Shown piece by piece: positions 1 through 13,329 of a DNA stretch of 64,000 nt. Under the pieces are notes generated by a model that had not been told where the DNA came from, did no database searches, and saw only the letters and a list, made by a program, of their open reading frames with translations. The stretch lies in NCBI RefSeq assembly GCF_902459465.1, contig NC_047075.1, forward strand, positions 14,377,119 to 14,441,118. Reading direction: 5' to 3'. The stretch is from Asterias rubens (Eukaryota > Echinodermata > Asteroidea > Forcipulatida > Asteriidae). The translations under genes were made by a program, and so were the position numbers. Position 1 is the first letter of the stretch. Every line of letters begins with the position of its first letter.

Positions 1-391
1 CAAAAATCCGACGTCCCGCAAAGGATTGTGGGAGATATTTGGCACCTCCAGTTATACGGTCGTCACGTAACGTGTTCTACAAAGTTTTTTTGTAAACAAT
101 AAGTTTGTAAACATTGACATTGTTTGTGGTGGACGGTCATGCTTCTGTGGCGGAAGACAGTTTCACCCACGAATGGGTGTACCTCCATGCTTTATTTAGC
201 CATGTCAGATGTGTATTATTAATATAAAAAACTACGACAATAATGCCATCGGACCAGTGTGTGTGCTTTGCGACTCAACGGAAGAACGAGGGAGTGTACA
301 TGTACGTACATACGTACGTAGGTAGGTCCATGCATGTTCTTTTGACTTTGAATGAACACAAAATAGTTTAATAAAATATCAATAAAGCTTG

Positions 392-432
392 TTGATGATT
401 TAATCATGACCGGGTCATGATTAAATCATCAA
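392..432. repeat. 41-nt perfect palindrome
   Basis: Two 20-base arms (392-411 and 413-432) are exact reverse complements around a single central G. They would form a cruciform or long hairpin. There is no open reading frame and no obvious transposon end. A second palindrome lies 140 bases downstream. Confidence 0.9.
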
Positions 433-571
433 GCATGTCAAACCCAACAAGCTGTAGGCTACAATTTGAGCATTGTATAGGCTAGATTTATGGGTGATTG
501 GTGGTAGAAACTAAAAAAGAAACATAGGCCTATTCAATTATATATTCCTCGACATTTTTTAGAGATAACAG

Positions 572-606
572 ATATTGATATTATATTCAGAATATAATAT
601 CAATAT
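572..606. repeat. 35-nt perfect AT-rich palindrome
   Basis: Arms of 17 bases (572-588 and 590-606) pair perfectly around one base. The arms consist almost entirely of A and T, so this could be a hairpin end or the core of a small palindromic repeat. Confidence 0.9.
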
Positions 607-3600
607 TCTGATAATGATACTGCTCATTAATTAGCTCATAGTCATATTAGTCATGACTGACTTTCAGGGCAGAGTGTTTGGTTATGATTTACAAGGCAAA
701 AGATCATTCATAAATGCCTCAATCAGTTTCGCTATCTGCATTCCTGTTGTGGTGGAAAGCGCTTCACGTGGGGTCAGGGTGTTTAAAGTTAACGAGTGAT
801 AAAGACCAGCTGGAGCTGTTTATAACCGGTTGTTTTCGGATATGTTTATGCATAATATGTGCTGGTCTTGGTGCTAGATGTTTCACCGATACGGGCGATG
901 TTTGTGAGTTGGCCGCGCTGGGTATGAAAGCAAAACAAGAAACGTCTTGCACCAAGACTAACTACGCACACACCACACAGTGCATCCGAAAATTGTCTCA
1001 GTCATTAAAATGCAACACATGTCAGGTCATCAAGTAAGATAGGTAAAAGAGGAACAAGGGCTGAACGACCATGACCCTGCCTGTTTTAAACGCCTTTTTA
1101 AGAACTTGTAACCACTCATTTATTCCCTTAGTTTTTGTCTGCTTTATCTTTCAGATAATTACTTGTGCATCAACATGCTTCGTGACAGCACTCATATTGG
1201 AAGCAGTTATTCTCCCAGTTCTGTGTTCACTCCAAAGATGTGATCTGTACTGTTGTTTTGTGGACTCGACCAACCACATCCTACTTCTTTTGCTGCAGGA
1301 GAGTTCATTGACCATCTTCTGAATTGACTAAAGGCTGTGTGTGTGTATGTGTGTCTTCATGCTCTTGAGGCCATTTTTGACTGATGACACGTAAATTGGC
1401 GATGAAAAGATAAATGTTAATTGCAGAGTGAACTGTGACGCAAGCGTTCTGTCGGCTGTTGGGCTTTGAAAACACCTAAAGGTATCGCAAGTGCTTCTTA
1501 ATATGCCTGTGCGTGGCGTCCTGCGGTTGTAGGCCACAATTCTCAGAGAAAGTAGAATAATACAATACAATACAAACAATAACACTGTCCAAACGTCCTT
1601 TTCCACTGTCTTGAAGAGTTTAAAGCTTCATTTATTCTGGTTACTTAAATCATACAATAATACTTCATAATGCAAAGATTTAAATAATACCAAGGGTTGC
1701 AATTGCAAAGATCTAGAGGGTTGTAGTTAACCGCCTCAGTACAGTCAACATGAACAATACCTGAGGCAAACAAGGGTAGATAATAATTGAGTAAAGTAAA
1801 CTGCAATGTAAGTGTTTTTAAGGGGCCATGAAAATACCAAGTGTGTTATAAAGTTAATATTACCAATTTAAATATTTGAAGAAAAAAAATTAAAGGATGG
1901 AAATTGTAAATAAAAAATTGTTTGTAAACAAATATATGGAACAAAAAGTGTGACAGGTTTGGATTTATTTTCAGCAAGAGTTAAATTATGTGTACCCACA
2001 GTTATCAATGAAACCTTTAAACTCTCACCATAAAATGGGTCAAATAATTACAGATGCTTGTTAGATTGTGAACAATTGTTTTCACACCAACCCCAGGAGT
2101 TAAATTCACAACATGCATGATGTAGCATTCACAAACTAGAGTTTGTCATAGGTTTTATACATAGCTGCAGTTTTATCATGGCACAGTCATCTTTAGATTC
2201 CATTCCAACCTGTGGGTGTAGCAGATAGTCTGACCCCTCTTCTAGAGTCTTTTTGTGAAATAATGGCTTTGTGAAGTCATGAGACAGCTTAATACATAAC
2301 AAATTGCCTCTGGCAGTACTGAACCCATTATTAGTGGGCCCTGAACCACCTGACCACAGTGCCAGTCTACTTACTTGTTAATTTAAATCCAAATTTTGAA
2401 GATGCAGAGTTTGCAGAGAATCACATTTAAGTGCTCACAATACTTCTTCTTTGATGGCAAGGTTTGAAATGACTTTTCACCCACTTAAACTACAAAATGA
2501 GACCTATCAGTATATAAGTTTAGAATCAGGTTTAACAGATGTACAAATATAGATTATTTATAAAGAATATAAAAGCGAGTTACTGAATAAATAGTCTTCT
2601 CAATATGGCTTTTTATTAGTCTATCATAACCAAAAATGTATTAATTGGGATAGTTGCCCCCAAAATAATAAAGTTAAATGGTGACAATTTCCAAGTAAAA
2701 CTAAAAGGATTTATTTTTTGAGTATGCCCAATGCAGAATCTATTTTTTTTATTGAATAAATCAAACTTATTTGAAAACAAAAATTTAAAAGAAGTTATAT
2801 TCTTTTTTCAAATTCCTACCTTAAGAAGGGTTTCGCTCATGTGACCTAGTCCTTGCTTTTCAAATTACAAACCTACAAAAACTCATAGTCTCATATCATA
2901 TGATAAAATTATAGACATAACAAACATACCATTATTACAGTACCAGTAGGGTCTAACAATAAAGCTTACAACTTGATGCTTTATGGTACAGTGTACTAAA
3001 AGTATCATTTTTGTAATACATGCACAAAACAAAGCACAAAGTATGTAATTATATTATGCACAGAATCATGTTCGTACAATACGTGTACATCAAACTTGTA
3101 TAAACTGAACCCTTGAATAAAAAATAGTTATGCTAGGACTACTTCTAAGTTCTAGAAACTAGAAGTATGCTAGGACCTACACCAGAACCTTGTCGTACTT
3201 GTCATGTCATGATCTACGGTATAACCATGGAGGTAGAAATAGATTTATACTAATAAATATAAGTGTAAACCACAATTACTTAGTCACTTTTGGTCACTGT
3301 AATTTTGAACCATATCAGTGGTAGACCTAAAAAGTTGATGGTGTGAGAAATAAGGAAAAAGTATCATCTGCCACATAAAGTTTTAAAAATGTACAACTAC
3401 CAAGCTATTCTATTTACGTCCACGTCATTGCTGATTAGTGGCATACAATTACAGATACAATCGAATCAAGACAATGTAACCATTGATGGGCTTTATCCAC
3501 AGAGCTATATCTAGACTCTATCTAGACCAGGAATAAGAAATGTTTTTATTTTTTGTAAAACAGTCATGACAGTCCTCGATCATCATGACCTTGGCAATGT

Positions 3601-3903
3601 TTCTCTGTTTTGTAACAGAACAAAATGTCTTACTTTTGTCATGGAGGTCAGCACAAATCGGAGTCACTGGTGGGAAGTTTTGGTTGTTATTTCCGATCCT
3701 TCGAGGGTGACTGATGGTTGCGGGAGGGTCACTGATCCGTGTTGCAACTTTTCGCCATTGACCTTGTCAATGTCAGTCTTCCGACGCCCTACAGACGTAG
3801 ACGGGCAAACCTAAAAACAGTAATTTTATCACGAAAAAATGTCGCCTTTGGAGTTTGTCTTTAACTACTGTGTCTTGGCACATTCACTCTAGCTAAAGAT
3901 TAC

Positions 3904-3974
3904 CTTGGTTCGTCTATGCCAGAACTATTTATTCTATCAATCAGCTCTTTCTCGTTCACTCCTGCCACATCCAT
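3904..3974 (-). CDS. possible first coding exon, divergent from the THAP gene
   Basis: On the minus strand an ATG at 3974 opens 23 codons (starting MDVAGVNEKELIDRIN) and ends CCAAG followed by a GTAATC donor at 3903. The exon sits about 270 bases from the THAP start codon and is transcribed in the opposite direction, so a shared promoter is possible. I recognise no domain and found no downstream exon. This is a tentative call from the ATG, the acidic open frame and the splice donor only. Confidence 0.25.
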
Positions 3975-4243
3975 TTTGCAAACCGATCGATCGTGTACGA
4001 ACGTTGAACGTTGTTTACTTTTTTGAGCGAAGTGCCAAATTTTTCCCACAGTCCTTTGCGCGCACATGCGCAGTTGTTCAAAATCGCTATCTGCAATAAG
4101 GTCTATGCTTTCGACGACCAAACACACATTTTGACTAAAACGAGGAGCCAAACGTAATTAAAATTTCCGGATACTGTAGTCTCTTTCCATCCATTTTAGA
4201 ATAGGCCTAACGTTTACCGAGTATTTCTTATGGTGTAGATGAA

Positions 4244-4947
4244 ATGGTGAATAATTGTGCAGCAGCTACATGTAAAAGCCGAGGGAGGAGAAAAGAACCA
4301 ATCTCTCCCTAAACTGAGATACCATAGGTGAGTACAAGTACATGTACATGTACACTCATTATACAAATTTATGCGTGCACTATAGTTGGGATAAATGCTA
4401 GGCCTAATTTGTTGAGGGTGGTCGATGATACAGGAGTCCAGAGTCAGAGTTCGTTATTGAGGTTAAACTAACGGTTCTTTTCAGAAAACAAGAACAAAAG
4501 AAAGAAAAGAAATTTAGATAGATTACTAACACCAACGGCGAAGCAAACCGTATGCCCTACAAACTGGACAGTCAGTAACTATAGCATAGAAATGGTTGCG
4601 TTCTGATTAAATCCCAAGGTGCATTCATCAGCTGAGGCAACTGACATCATTTGAATTCATATTCGAAACAGACATCCAGCGCCAAGTTGCAGAGTCATTT
4701 TTCAAGTGTGACATACAAACAAGCAACATTAAAGCTCATATTAACGTATACACCCTATTGCTTTTGTTTCCATCTCAGATTTCCCCTCAAGGACAAAAAG
4801 AGGATGTGCATTTGGTTGCACAAAGTAAACAGGAAGAGAATGTTCCGTATGTATAATGGTACCACCACACCGTCACCTATGGCCAACCTTATGGAGACCA
4901 TGGTAGGAAGAGCAGCCCAAGATATGGTTAAAAGTGGTGTGTTTTAG
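4244..4947 (+). pseudogene. THAP-domain gene remnant, two exons, frameshifted
   Basis: THAP domains are C2CH zinc-binding DNA-binding modules found in P-element-type transposases and host regulators. Exon 1 starts at the ATG at 4244 and reads MVNNCAAATCKSRGRRKEP, the usual THAP start with its first cysteine pair. It ends at a GTGAGT donor at 4328. Exon 2 (from 4779, after CATCTCAG) continues FPLKDKKRMCIWLHKVNRK. The two halves join as the expected H-R-F-P-L signature only if exon 1 changes frame by one base near 4303-4307. In the starting frame it stops within a few codons. The second half of the domain (W, P, the third cysteine and HF) is not visible before the stop at 4947. This looks like a decayed THAP gene or transposase N-terminus, not a working gene. 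Confidence 0.6.
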
Positions 4948-7143
4948 TCACCACAGCACACCCTTGATCCAGCTAATTCTTTCCTCCACGATCCATCACA
5001 TGGAGAGAGCCTGGTATGTGGTAACCAGCATCGCTCGCCAGTATCTTCGAGTCAGGGCGTATGACTTCGGGGGAAAAACTACAGAGAAGCTTCACGGCCA
5101 GACATTACGAAGCGTGTGTTCCAAGTTGGTTTTGTTCAAAGGGCAAATACAACTGCAAAGGATATAGACAATGGGCCGTGAGGTTAATATCTCTTTAGTT
5201 TTTCAATTCAATGACCACCATCTGGGGTGGGGGTGAAAAGTGGATAATATGGGACCCAATACCCTTCTCAGCAACATATTTTTTTTCACAGTCGCAAATA
5301 TTGCATATGAGCGAGAACGGCTGGCTCAAAGTGTCAGTTAACATCAAGTGTATGTTATAAATTCATTACAAAAAAACCTTAGTTACTAATACAAATTCAA
5401 ATGAAATTTCACCCCGAGAGCAATGTTTATTGATTTTGATGAAGGAAAACATACAAAAATAGTAGATTCTTTAAATTAGATCAATAAAATAGTGGTTTTT
5501 AAAGTTAAAAAAAATGTTGTATTTTACAACGTGTAGTTCATGTTTTTTTGGAACAAAACAAGAATGTATGCCTTAAACAAAAGTGAAAAACTCGCTCTAA
5601 AGGCATACAAATGTAGAATATTTGTAAGGTGTGCTATATTATGCAACTACAGACTGCTATGGTTAAATCTCCAACTCCAGCGGTGAGCTTTGGAGGCGTA
5701 GCCTGAGGAAAAATAGAGTGCTCTGGGGGTCGCCATTGGATGCAAAGTTTCAACCACAACACTCCAAGCACTCAATATTTTTTTGTCGGCCAATAGGGGT
5801 CGAAATGTGCGCAAAAGGATGGTACACGTGTTTACACACCAATGCGCATGTAAACATGTATACCATCCCTAACCTTAGTGCATGTTTTGACCCCTAAATT
5901 GGCCTAGACCCTCTGCAAGTGGGCTGCGCGTTATGCAATGGGTGACATTGAGGTTTTAAACCTGCCAAAGTACATAACCCTGTACAAATATGCCATAACA
6001 GTGGGTGGTTTTCCTTTATTGTGAGAACTAAAAAGGTTAGCGTTTTTGTGGAGTCCAATTTTTGACACAAAAATGGCAAAAGGTAAAAGGAACCCACACA
6101 TTTTCAGGGCATACTTTTGTAGATCATTATCTCTACTTTTAACATCTTTCCAATCATATTCATTGAAGTAAATTTCATTACAAACGCTATAAATCGCTAT
6201 AAATCTCACAATATGCATAGGCACCCCGCCGCCTTAGAGTTCCCCAAATGGCATTGCAATAAGAACTTGATATACAGTATACTGTGGGGGGTTAAAGCAT
6301 ATTTTTTTATAGGTTTTTCGCTGTACGAGGTTGAAAAATCACTGTACGACCCCACAGTAAACTGTATATCAGGTACTGCGGTACCGTGCCAGAATTGTGC
6401 AGTTCGTCGTTCAACATGTGATTCATGCTACTAATGCTTCAAGCACCCTGCCGCTTTGAATTCATAACATTGCATTGCAGTAAAAACTTGATACAGTATA
6501 CCGTGGGGATTGAAGCAAGTTTTTTTTATAGTTTTTTTGCTGTACGAGGTTGAAAAACCACTATTCGATCCCATAGTATACTGTATAACAGGCAGTACGT
6601 CGTCCAACATGTTATTCATGCTACAAGTGAATTCAAAGCGGGATGCTTGAGTAAAGAGCCTTGGACAATTTGCAAGATGCTGAATATTACACCATTTTCT
6701 GACTAACCTTTTTCAATTGGTAGATGATTTGTTTTTGTTAGAGGATATCAGCAGATGAATAAACAACTTTTTGTACCAGAATAACTGTAGTACTTCCTTA
6801 GGTTATTTAAATCAAACTACATCAAAAGAGTCCATCCACTCTATGTTAAACTTTTCTCTCCAGGATACAATGATGCAAACCAATAATGGGCCATTGGCAC
6901 AACCTGCATAGTATATTAAGTATATTTTGTTTCATTGACGCAGCACTGTGGCTTATTGATGCAAGTCTTTGTACTCACATATTTATAAAAGCAGCTTTTC
7001 AAGTCCATCTGTGCGATTCTGTAATACTATGAATAAGAAAAATAATCCCCGACACAAGTGCTTCAAAGAAACAAAATATACTTGGCTATCAAGCATATGG
7101 CCCCAGTCTCTCTACTGTAATCATAGACAGTCAAATAATTGCT
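4948..7143. other. non-coding stretch with duplicated hairpin repeat
   Basis: No gene is recognised. The main structure is a pair of related hairpin units near 6223-6640, annotated separately. The rest is AT-rich with short meaningless open frames. Confidence 0.55.
6223..6640. repeat. two tandem hairpin units of about 210 bp
   Basis: Each unit carries an inverted repeat built on a TACAGTATAC motif. In unit 1 the arms run from about 6268 to 6370. In unit 2 they run from about 6490 to 6592. Both units begin with a CCGCCTT/CCGCTTT-type stretch followed by CATTGCA, and both share the loop sequence GCTGTACGAGGTTGAAAAA. This is a small palindromic element present as a diverged tandem pair. Confidence 0.7.
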
Positions 7144-8859
7144 CTAATCTTCTTCAGGATCAGATAACTCGTCATCTTCATCTTCATCATCGAGGTGAGC
7201 ATGTCCAGTTATATTGTTACAGTTCTCTCTGGCACACTTACAGAGATCAATACATGAAACAGTGTTCTGCAATAAGTACAGGTGTTGGTATCGCTGCATT
7301 TGTTCTTCGTGCAACTTCCAGAACAGTTGGCAAACTCCATGACACTATCTGGTGCTGGGGGAAGGGTCATCCAATTGATGAGAAGGTTGCCATTTTTCAT
7401 CTTCCATCCATGGTTAGAAGGTAGTGGGATCTCTGGAGTGGGTTGAAGGCTTCTCTTCCATATACCTGCCAAATCAAAACAATGAGTCATAATTACTAAA
7501 TAGGTATTATTTGGTAAACAGTTATTCCACGAATTACATGTCTGCAAATTATTAAATTTGAGAAAAAGGGGAACATGCTAGCCACAGACGATTTCACATC
7601 TAGAGTTATTTCCTTTTTTGCCAAAACGTTCAATGTGCTATAATAAAAAATAGCTTCACACTATTTTATGAGAGTTGATTGTGGATTTTAGGGTGATAAA
7701 TTGCTTTGCCTCATTGATGAATTCATTTCAGAATTTGAAAACAACGCATGTGTGCATTAAGTTGATAAATTGTAAACTCAATTGAAAAGTTAACCAAGAA
7801 ACATTGTTTTAAAATAACAATGGCAATTGTGGATACATGTACAACGATACCAGTTGTGCGTACATGGTAAAATTTAATTATTTCTTCGGCGTGTACAAAA
7901 TGTTACAGTTTTGGCAAGACATGCTAGGGTACTACATACATGCTAAAATGAAATAATTTCTGCCATGAACAACGTATGTACCAGTTCCAGTTGTGGATTA
8001 ATTTAGCATATTAACCTGTTCTGATATAAAATTAAATATTTTAGCAGTTGCGGTTTGTATAATTCTAGTAAATTGTAGTAGAACTTCTACATAGTAGAAG
8101 TAGGCCTACTACTAGGCCCACTATGCTAAAAATATAATTAATTTTAAAAGGGAAGCTTTCACAGTTTCAGTTTTAGAACAACCATATTATTATTATGATA
8201 AATAATATCTCCAAACCGTGTTAAAAACTGTAAGTTTAATGGAAATCTTATGATGGTGTTGACATTGTGTATTTTGTCCTACAACATGTACAACAAGTAC
8301 CCAAACCCTTTGTATTATAATTAAGTTTTTGCTTGCTGCTTGATCTGTCCTTACTCATGATTGTAGTATTGTCGTCAGATCGGAAAGACTAAAATTCCAT
8401 TAGACTATATACTTGTCATGCTTGTAAAAAAATACATTTGACATACCTGTACAAGCAGAGCTGCTGGCAACCATTTCTCTGCTCTTCGTCATCCGTTGAG
8501 TTACTCGTAAAATGTGTTGCTTGTCAGTAAATCTCGAATAACAAATGCGGTGGAATCCTGCATCGCACGGAATTGCCATCGCCGATGCAATGTTGACGCC
8601 ATGTCTGTTGAACTCGGCAGCATGTTTGTTGACGAAATCTTTTGCTATTTCGGCCTGATCTCCCTCTAAATGTTGCCATTGAAGAACAAAATCTACAAAA
8701 CGAGCCCATGTCTTTTACATGGGCTATTACATTACTATTGCACATGCTATTACATTTCACTAACTTGGGTTTTTTGGCCGGGAAAGTACACATAAACCAC
8801 CGTTTCTGAAAAAATTCTTCGTCGCTCGATAGAATTTCGTCCGCAGACGAGTCGGCCAT
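7144..8859 (-). pseudogene. cysteine-rich transposon-associated gene remnant, two exons
   Basis: Exon A runs from the ATG at 8859 (MADSSADEILSSDEEFF) to a GTATGT donor after 8447. Its second half, in another frame, reads HRICYSRFTDKQHI. Exon B starts at 7465 after a GGCAG acceptor. The phases match, giving GIWKRSLQP. It continues through WMTLPPAPDSVMEFANC and a Cys-rich tail (CIDLCKCARENC) to an acidic end (DDEDEDDELSDPEED, stop at 7144). I know this combination (HxxCYxxFT, then a W-M-x-PAP Cys-rich tail) as a recurrent family of unknown function in invertebrate genomes. Each exon needs one frameshift (near 8700 and near 7280) to read through, so the copy is probably dead. The function is unknown. 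Confidence 0.5.
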
Positions 8860-11800
8860 TTTGCGCTATCCCGTCCATCCTGATGCCGACAGTAGAGCGC
8901 TTCTCATTGGTCCGCACGGACAGTGGGATTTTTGTCGGAGTTACGGCTTATCTGATTGGCTAACCATTTTAATGGAGGCTCGTGTATTTTACAAAAGAAT
9001 TGTTAAAATATTGAGACGTTCTTTGTAACATTGTGAAGTCAAAAGTCGGTATCTATCTTGTGAAAAGCTATGGTAACTAAGATTTATTTTTCTCATTACT
9101 ATAATGGTTGTCCGACTTCCACCCCTTTCCTGGGTCATTAACTGAAAAGATAAACTGCCAGGGCCCATTGTCTAATATGACTGGTTTCAGACGATTGGTG
9201 ATAGTTTTTACAAAATATTGTAGTCAACATTTAAAAGACTATTAGGACGCCAGTTGTTTAAATTAAGACGGGTCCTCAACTTCTTTTAAGTTTGACCAGA
9301 GCGGACCTCATAGAATTGCTTAAAACCCCTTCAGCGAAGCGAAACAGTCATTGTATTATTCCAAGATGTCATTACAAAGAATATACCAAAACATTCGGTA
9401 AAATTCTACCGTGGGGCCGTTTTCACATAGACTTTTGTTTTCGTTCATTTGAAAGAGAGCATGTTTTATCTCCTCTTCGGGGATTTTTTTACCCGAATCT
9501 TCAAGGATGCTTTCAGGAAATGCTTAAGCTTCAATGTTCGACACAATTTCATCTAAATGGGCTTTGGATAAATTCTCTGAATTGTACAGGTTACTTTGGA
9601 ACTCAGTATATAGCGACATCGATCATTTTATTCAATCATTTGTTTATTTTTTTGTTTATTTATTTATTTATTTATTTATTTATGTTTCCATTATTTAATT
9701 TTGTTTATCTTTATTTTTTTTTTTAAGTGTTCTTTTTTTTTATCAATATTTTGTTTTTATTTATTGTTAACAATTCTTTGTTGAGAACTTTATAGTACAT
9801 GGGGCGTCTTTCGATAATGATGAGTTCGTTGAAGCGTCTCTATAAATCTATTTTGTTTCAGCTGTCATGTCTTATGTTCGTCTGTACTTTTGTTTGCGTG
9901 TCTGTCTGTCTGTCTTTTTTGTGTTTTTTGTGTTTGTCTGTCTGTCTTTTTTTTTTACAAGGTTCTACTTATCAAAACAGTCACATACTCTTATCTTGTC
10001 GACCCTTTCACAGAAGTATGGAAATGAAATGTGTAACTGAATGGAACTGAATTAATTGAATTTAAAAACTTTACTAGTTAATTGGTTAGTTTGAACTGCA
10101 TTGTAGCTACCCACAAACATGTTAAGTCAATGTTAAGACGATCGTTTAATATGTACCCTACTTGTTAGTCACACGAAACTGGCATTGTCAATTATTTTTA
10201 TTCTGCGCGTTGCCGTCAGCACGTGACATTTTACCGCGTCCATGGCGAACCAAAACTGTTTCTACACAGGCAACGGCGCGTATGTACGCGCGGCCGATCA
10301 AGTTATTTTCATTCTATATCTATGACTTTGTGTGGATTTTGTTTTCACGAAGTAGCACTGCATTGTGTGTGCGCGCACACACGTATTTTGTGTGGATTTT
10401 GTTTTCACGAAGTAGTACGCACCTTCATAGTTTAATAGCTTAACTATTAATTAATCAATCAAGAAGAAAACAATACATTTACATTATTCAGATATAGTTC
10501 TATGACGACGTACATTTTGTTCTACCGTGCCCGCTTGTTATTTGCAAGATAAATGCATTTCAAACTTAAACACGCGTTATCTTCAGAACACATTTTTGGA
10601 CTGTGGGAAGGTGCGTGCTACGTCGTGGCGTCGCTGACGATACGCAAACGCTCTGTATAAAGTTAAATCCTCAGTGTGTGTGTGTTGGGGGGGGGGGGGC
10701 ATAGAGCTATATATATAGCTCTATGGTGTGCGTGCGTGTGTGGGGGGATACACTGTCCTGTGTGTATTTTAATTTCCATGGCCCGATTTATAAACCTACA
10801 CACATTTCGCATAAAATACGACACAGAAAACGCAGAGCGCAACACACTCAAAATAGATTTGACTCGGCTGATGCCTTTTTTTTCTCGGGGGGGGGGGGGA
10901 CACTAGCTTCCATTATTGGATTATAATAAAACAGTGTATTTTTGTATTGTAAACCTAAACACTATTCAGCCTTTTGGCTGCTAGTGCTACGTTTGATTTT
11001 TAATAAACCAATAATAATAATGATAATATAAAAAAAAACACCGAGCCATTAGCCACAAATCGCTGAAATTGAATGAACGTCATGAAAGCGCGAGGGATTG
11101 GCAAAAGGAACACAAAGTACCTCTTAGTTTTGAACGTGCAATGGTAATACAAACATCCAATGATGTATATAAAATGTTGAACATGATTAAGGACGATTTT
11201 ATTTTCTTCCTCGGATGGGACGTAAATTAGAAAGCGAGGGTCCCTCACCTATACATCTCAAACAAACCCCTTAATATATTACTTTTGAAGAGTTTGCTTC
11301 CTTTTCCAGAGTGTAACAAGTGAAAATTTGTTTGTGTTCATTGTTAATAATTTAGATGAGAATACAGTTACTTCAGATTTCAATGCAATATTTGAAAATG
11401 TATAGAATTGTATAGCGGTTGTCCATTGATGTCCGTTCCTCACGCATGAGAATGACCCAGCTCTCAAAGTCTGATTTCCACTCGTACGAGACGAGATTGT
11501 GTTTTAAGAATCTACGTCTAGATTGTACAACACTGCAGTGTGCACGTAGCGCCTATGTACATGTATGCTGTAGTGAAAAAGTGCTACTGAACTAACGTAA
11601 CAAAATGGATGTTTTCCCTATTAGATATAATACGCACACAATGTATAGGGTTATTTTCATCTCAAAATAATCGATAATGAAATCTAGATGTGTGTGGATA
11701 ATACATACGTGCACATTGTACGTATGCGGTCTGTGCAGTAATTACAGCGTAATCGAATCTGCCAGGTGTGCAGTAAAACCATTGAATAAAAACGCCAGCT

Positions 11801-12482
11801 AACACATTTTTTATCAAGAAACTAATGCTTGACATATTCTTTGCTGAGCAAGAATTTAGTGGCCACCAGTCTTAACAATGTCAACTTTATAATGTAAAAT
11901 TTCGGCTGGTTACCTGGTTCCTTATAGTAATACTTTTCTATTCTTAGCAGGCGACATGATAGACGTGCAATAACAATAACATGCTTTAATTAATGGCCCA
12001 ATTTCATAATGTTGTTAAACAGAAAAATATTGCTTAGCAAATTTCTGTAATAAGCTTAGTAGGCAACCAGTTGCAAAAATACAACTTTTACGGAACTTTG
12101 GCTGATTACACGTTTCTTTTAAGCCAGATTTGGCTGTGCTTGGCGGTCAGTTTTTATGCTTACAGGCCTGATGAGTTTATTTCATAGCAGATTCAAGTTC
12201 ATCAGCTTTATGAAATATGTCCTGTCTGAGTGAAATCCTCAATGCAGAGTCCATGTGATAATTTAGTGGCTCTACTTTTCCCCCTACCAGCCACTTGCAC
12301 ACAATATTCTCCACTGTCCACTTTAACGTGGATTACGCAACAAGTAAAACACGCTAGACGTAAGCACCGTAAGCGCTTTTGTTTTAACAGAGACATGAAA
12401 CTGGGCCGGGTCATGTATCGTCAGCATGCACTGTGTGTCGTTGTGTTTATTATACCTATCATGAATGGACAGAATGCAATAT
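8860..12482. other. non-coding stretch with simple repeats
   Basis: No gene is recognised. The stretch holds TTTA and TCTG microsatellites (9640-9950), long poly-G runs (from 10687 and from 10889) and an exact 29-bp direct repeat at about 10327 and 10387 that flanks a GTGTGTGCGCGCACACAC palindrome. It also holds the first copy of the duplicated block described at 11110-11840. Confidence 0.55.
11110..11840. repeat. dispersed repeat, copy 1 (pairs with 14370-15115)
   Basis: A stretch of about 700 bp is repeated in direct orientation at 14370-15115 with moderate divergence and small indels. Landmarks shared by both copies are TTCCTCGGATGGGACGTAAA, CACCTATACATCTCAAACA, GTGCACGTAGCGCCTATG and the ACGTGCACATTGTACGTATG stretch. 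There is no coding potential in either copy. Confidence 0.75.
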
Positions 12483-12618
12483 AAGGGTGTCGGAACATAG
12501 GGGTGTCGGAATATAGGGGTGTCGGAACATAGGGGTGTCGGAATATAGGTTGAGCTGTTGGAATGAAGGGGTGTCGGAGCATAGGGGTGTCGGAACATAG
12601 GGGTGTCGGAACATAGAG
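12483..12618. repeat. 18-bp minisatellite
   Basis: About seven to eight copies of a unit close to GGGGTGTCGGAACATA (17-18 bp) alternate between AACATA and AATATA variants and are interrupted once by a diverged unit near 12548-12570. The array also creates a spurious minus-strand frame rich in PTP/FRH. Confidence 0.85.
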
Positions 12619-13329
12619 CAGTCACCGAAAGATCCTCGCGCTTCCTAGCAACAGTGTTGATATGGAGTGTTGCCGCTAACATTATGATAATGTGATGCCT
12701 GTGGTCGACTCTACATTGTATTTGATCAACTACTTTTTTTGTTTACAAGAATAGTGCAGTTGAAAAATTTGACGCGAATTTGTTTCGTCTAGCAGCTTTT
12801 AAATGTTTAACTGAAACAAAACCATAAAACTTATTTTAAAAGAATAAATTATTCCGACAATCACTATTTGAGAATTACCCCAAATTATCCATGCCTAAAA
12901 GCTGACTTTGTGATGTAATATTATTAGTAATTTTTTTTTTTTTTGGTTCCTTCGAGCTTTTGTATTCGTAAGCTTCTTGGAGAACTGAGAGCTTCACGTG
13001 ATGTTTGTTTGGTCCGAGTTGCTGTGCTAAGCAAAGTCCAACCAGCTTTACGTGAGAAATAGTTGTGTTCTTTTGCCGCCAAACAGTGGATATTCCTCAT
13101 GTACATTGGTTGTGTAAACAGTATAACGGCCTAATTGATAAACTAATCTTAAATGATACTCGATCTAAAAATATGAATTTTAAAGGTTAAAATAATATAG
13201 TCTCCAAGTAGGGCAAATAAAACAGCAGATTCCGTCAAAATAAAGACTTGATTGGTTGATTCTGTGGATCGGGGCTTCTGTCATTTTTTGGTTACACCGC
13301 TTGCGTGTGGAAATAATTGCTGGGACAAG

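Larger units (their letters stand above)
1..3903. other. AT-rich non-coding stretch
   Basis: I recognise no gene here. Short open frames (for example 714-1037 on the plus strand) lack any known motif, sit between stops and show no convincing splice signals. The stretch is AT-rich. It contains two perfect palindromes near its left end, annotated separately, and CATG/TACG-rich microsatellite-like sequence around 298-335. Confidence 0.6.

Noticed and set aside
714..1037. 107-codon plus-strand frame rich in cysteine
   Set aside because: It has no domain, no splice signals and no support from neighbours. A frame of this length is not unusual by chance.
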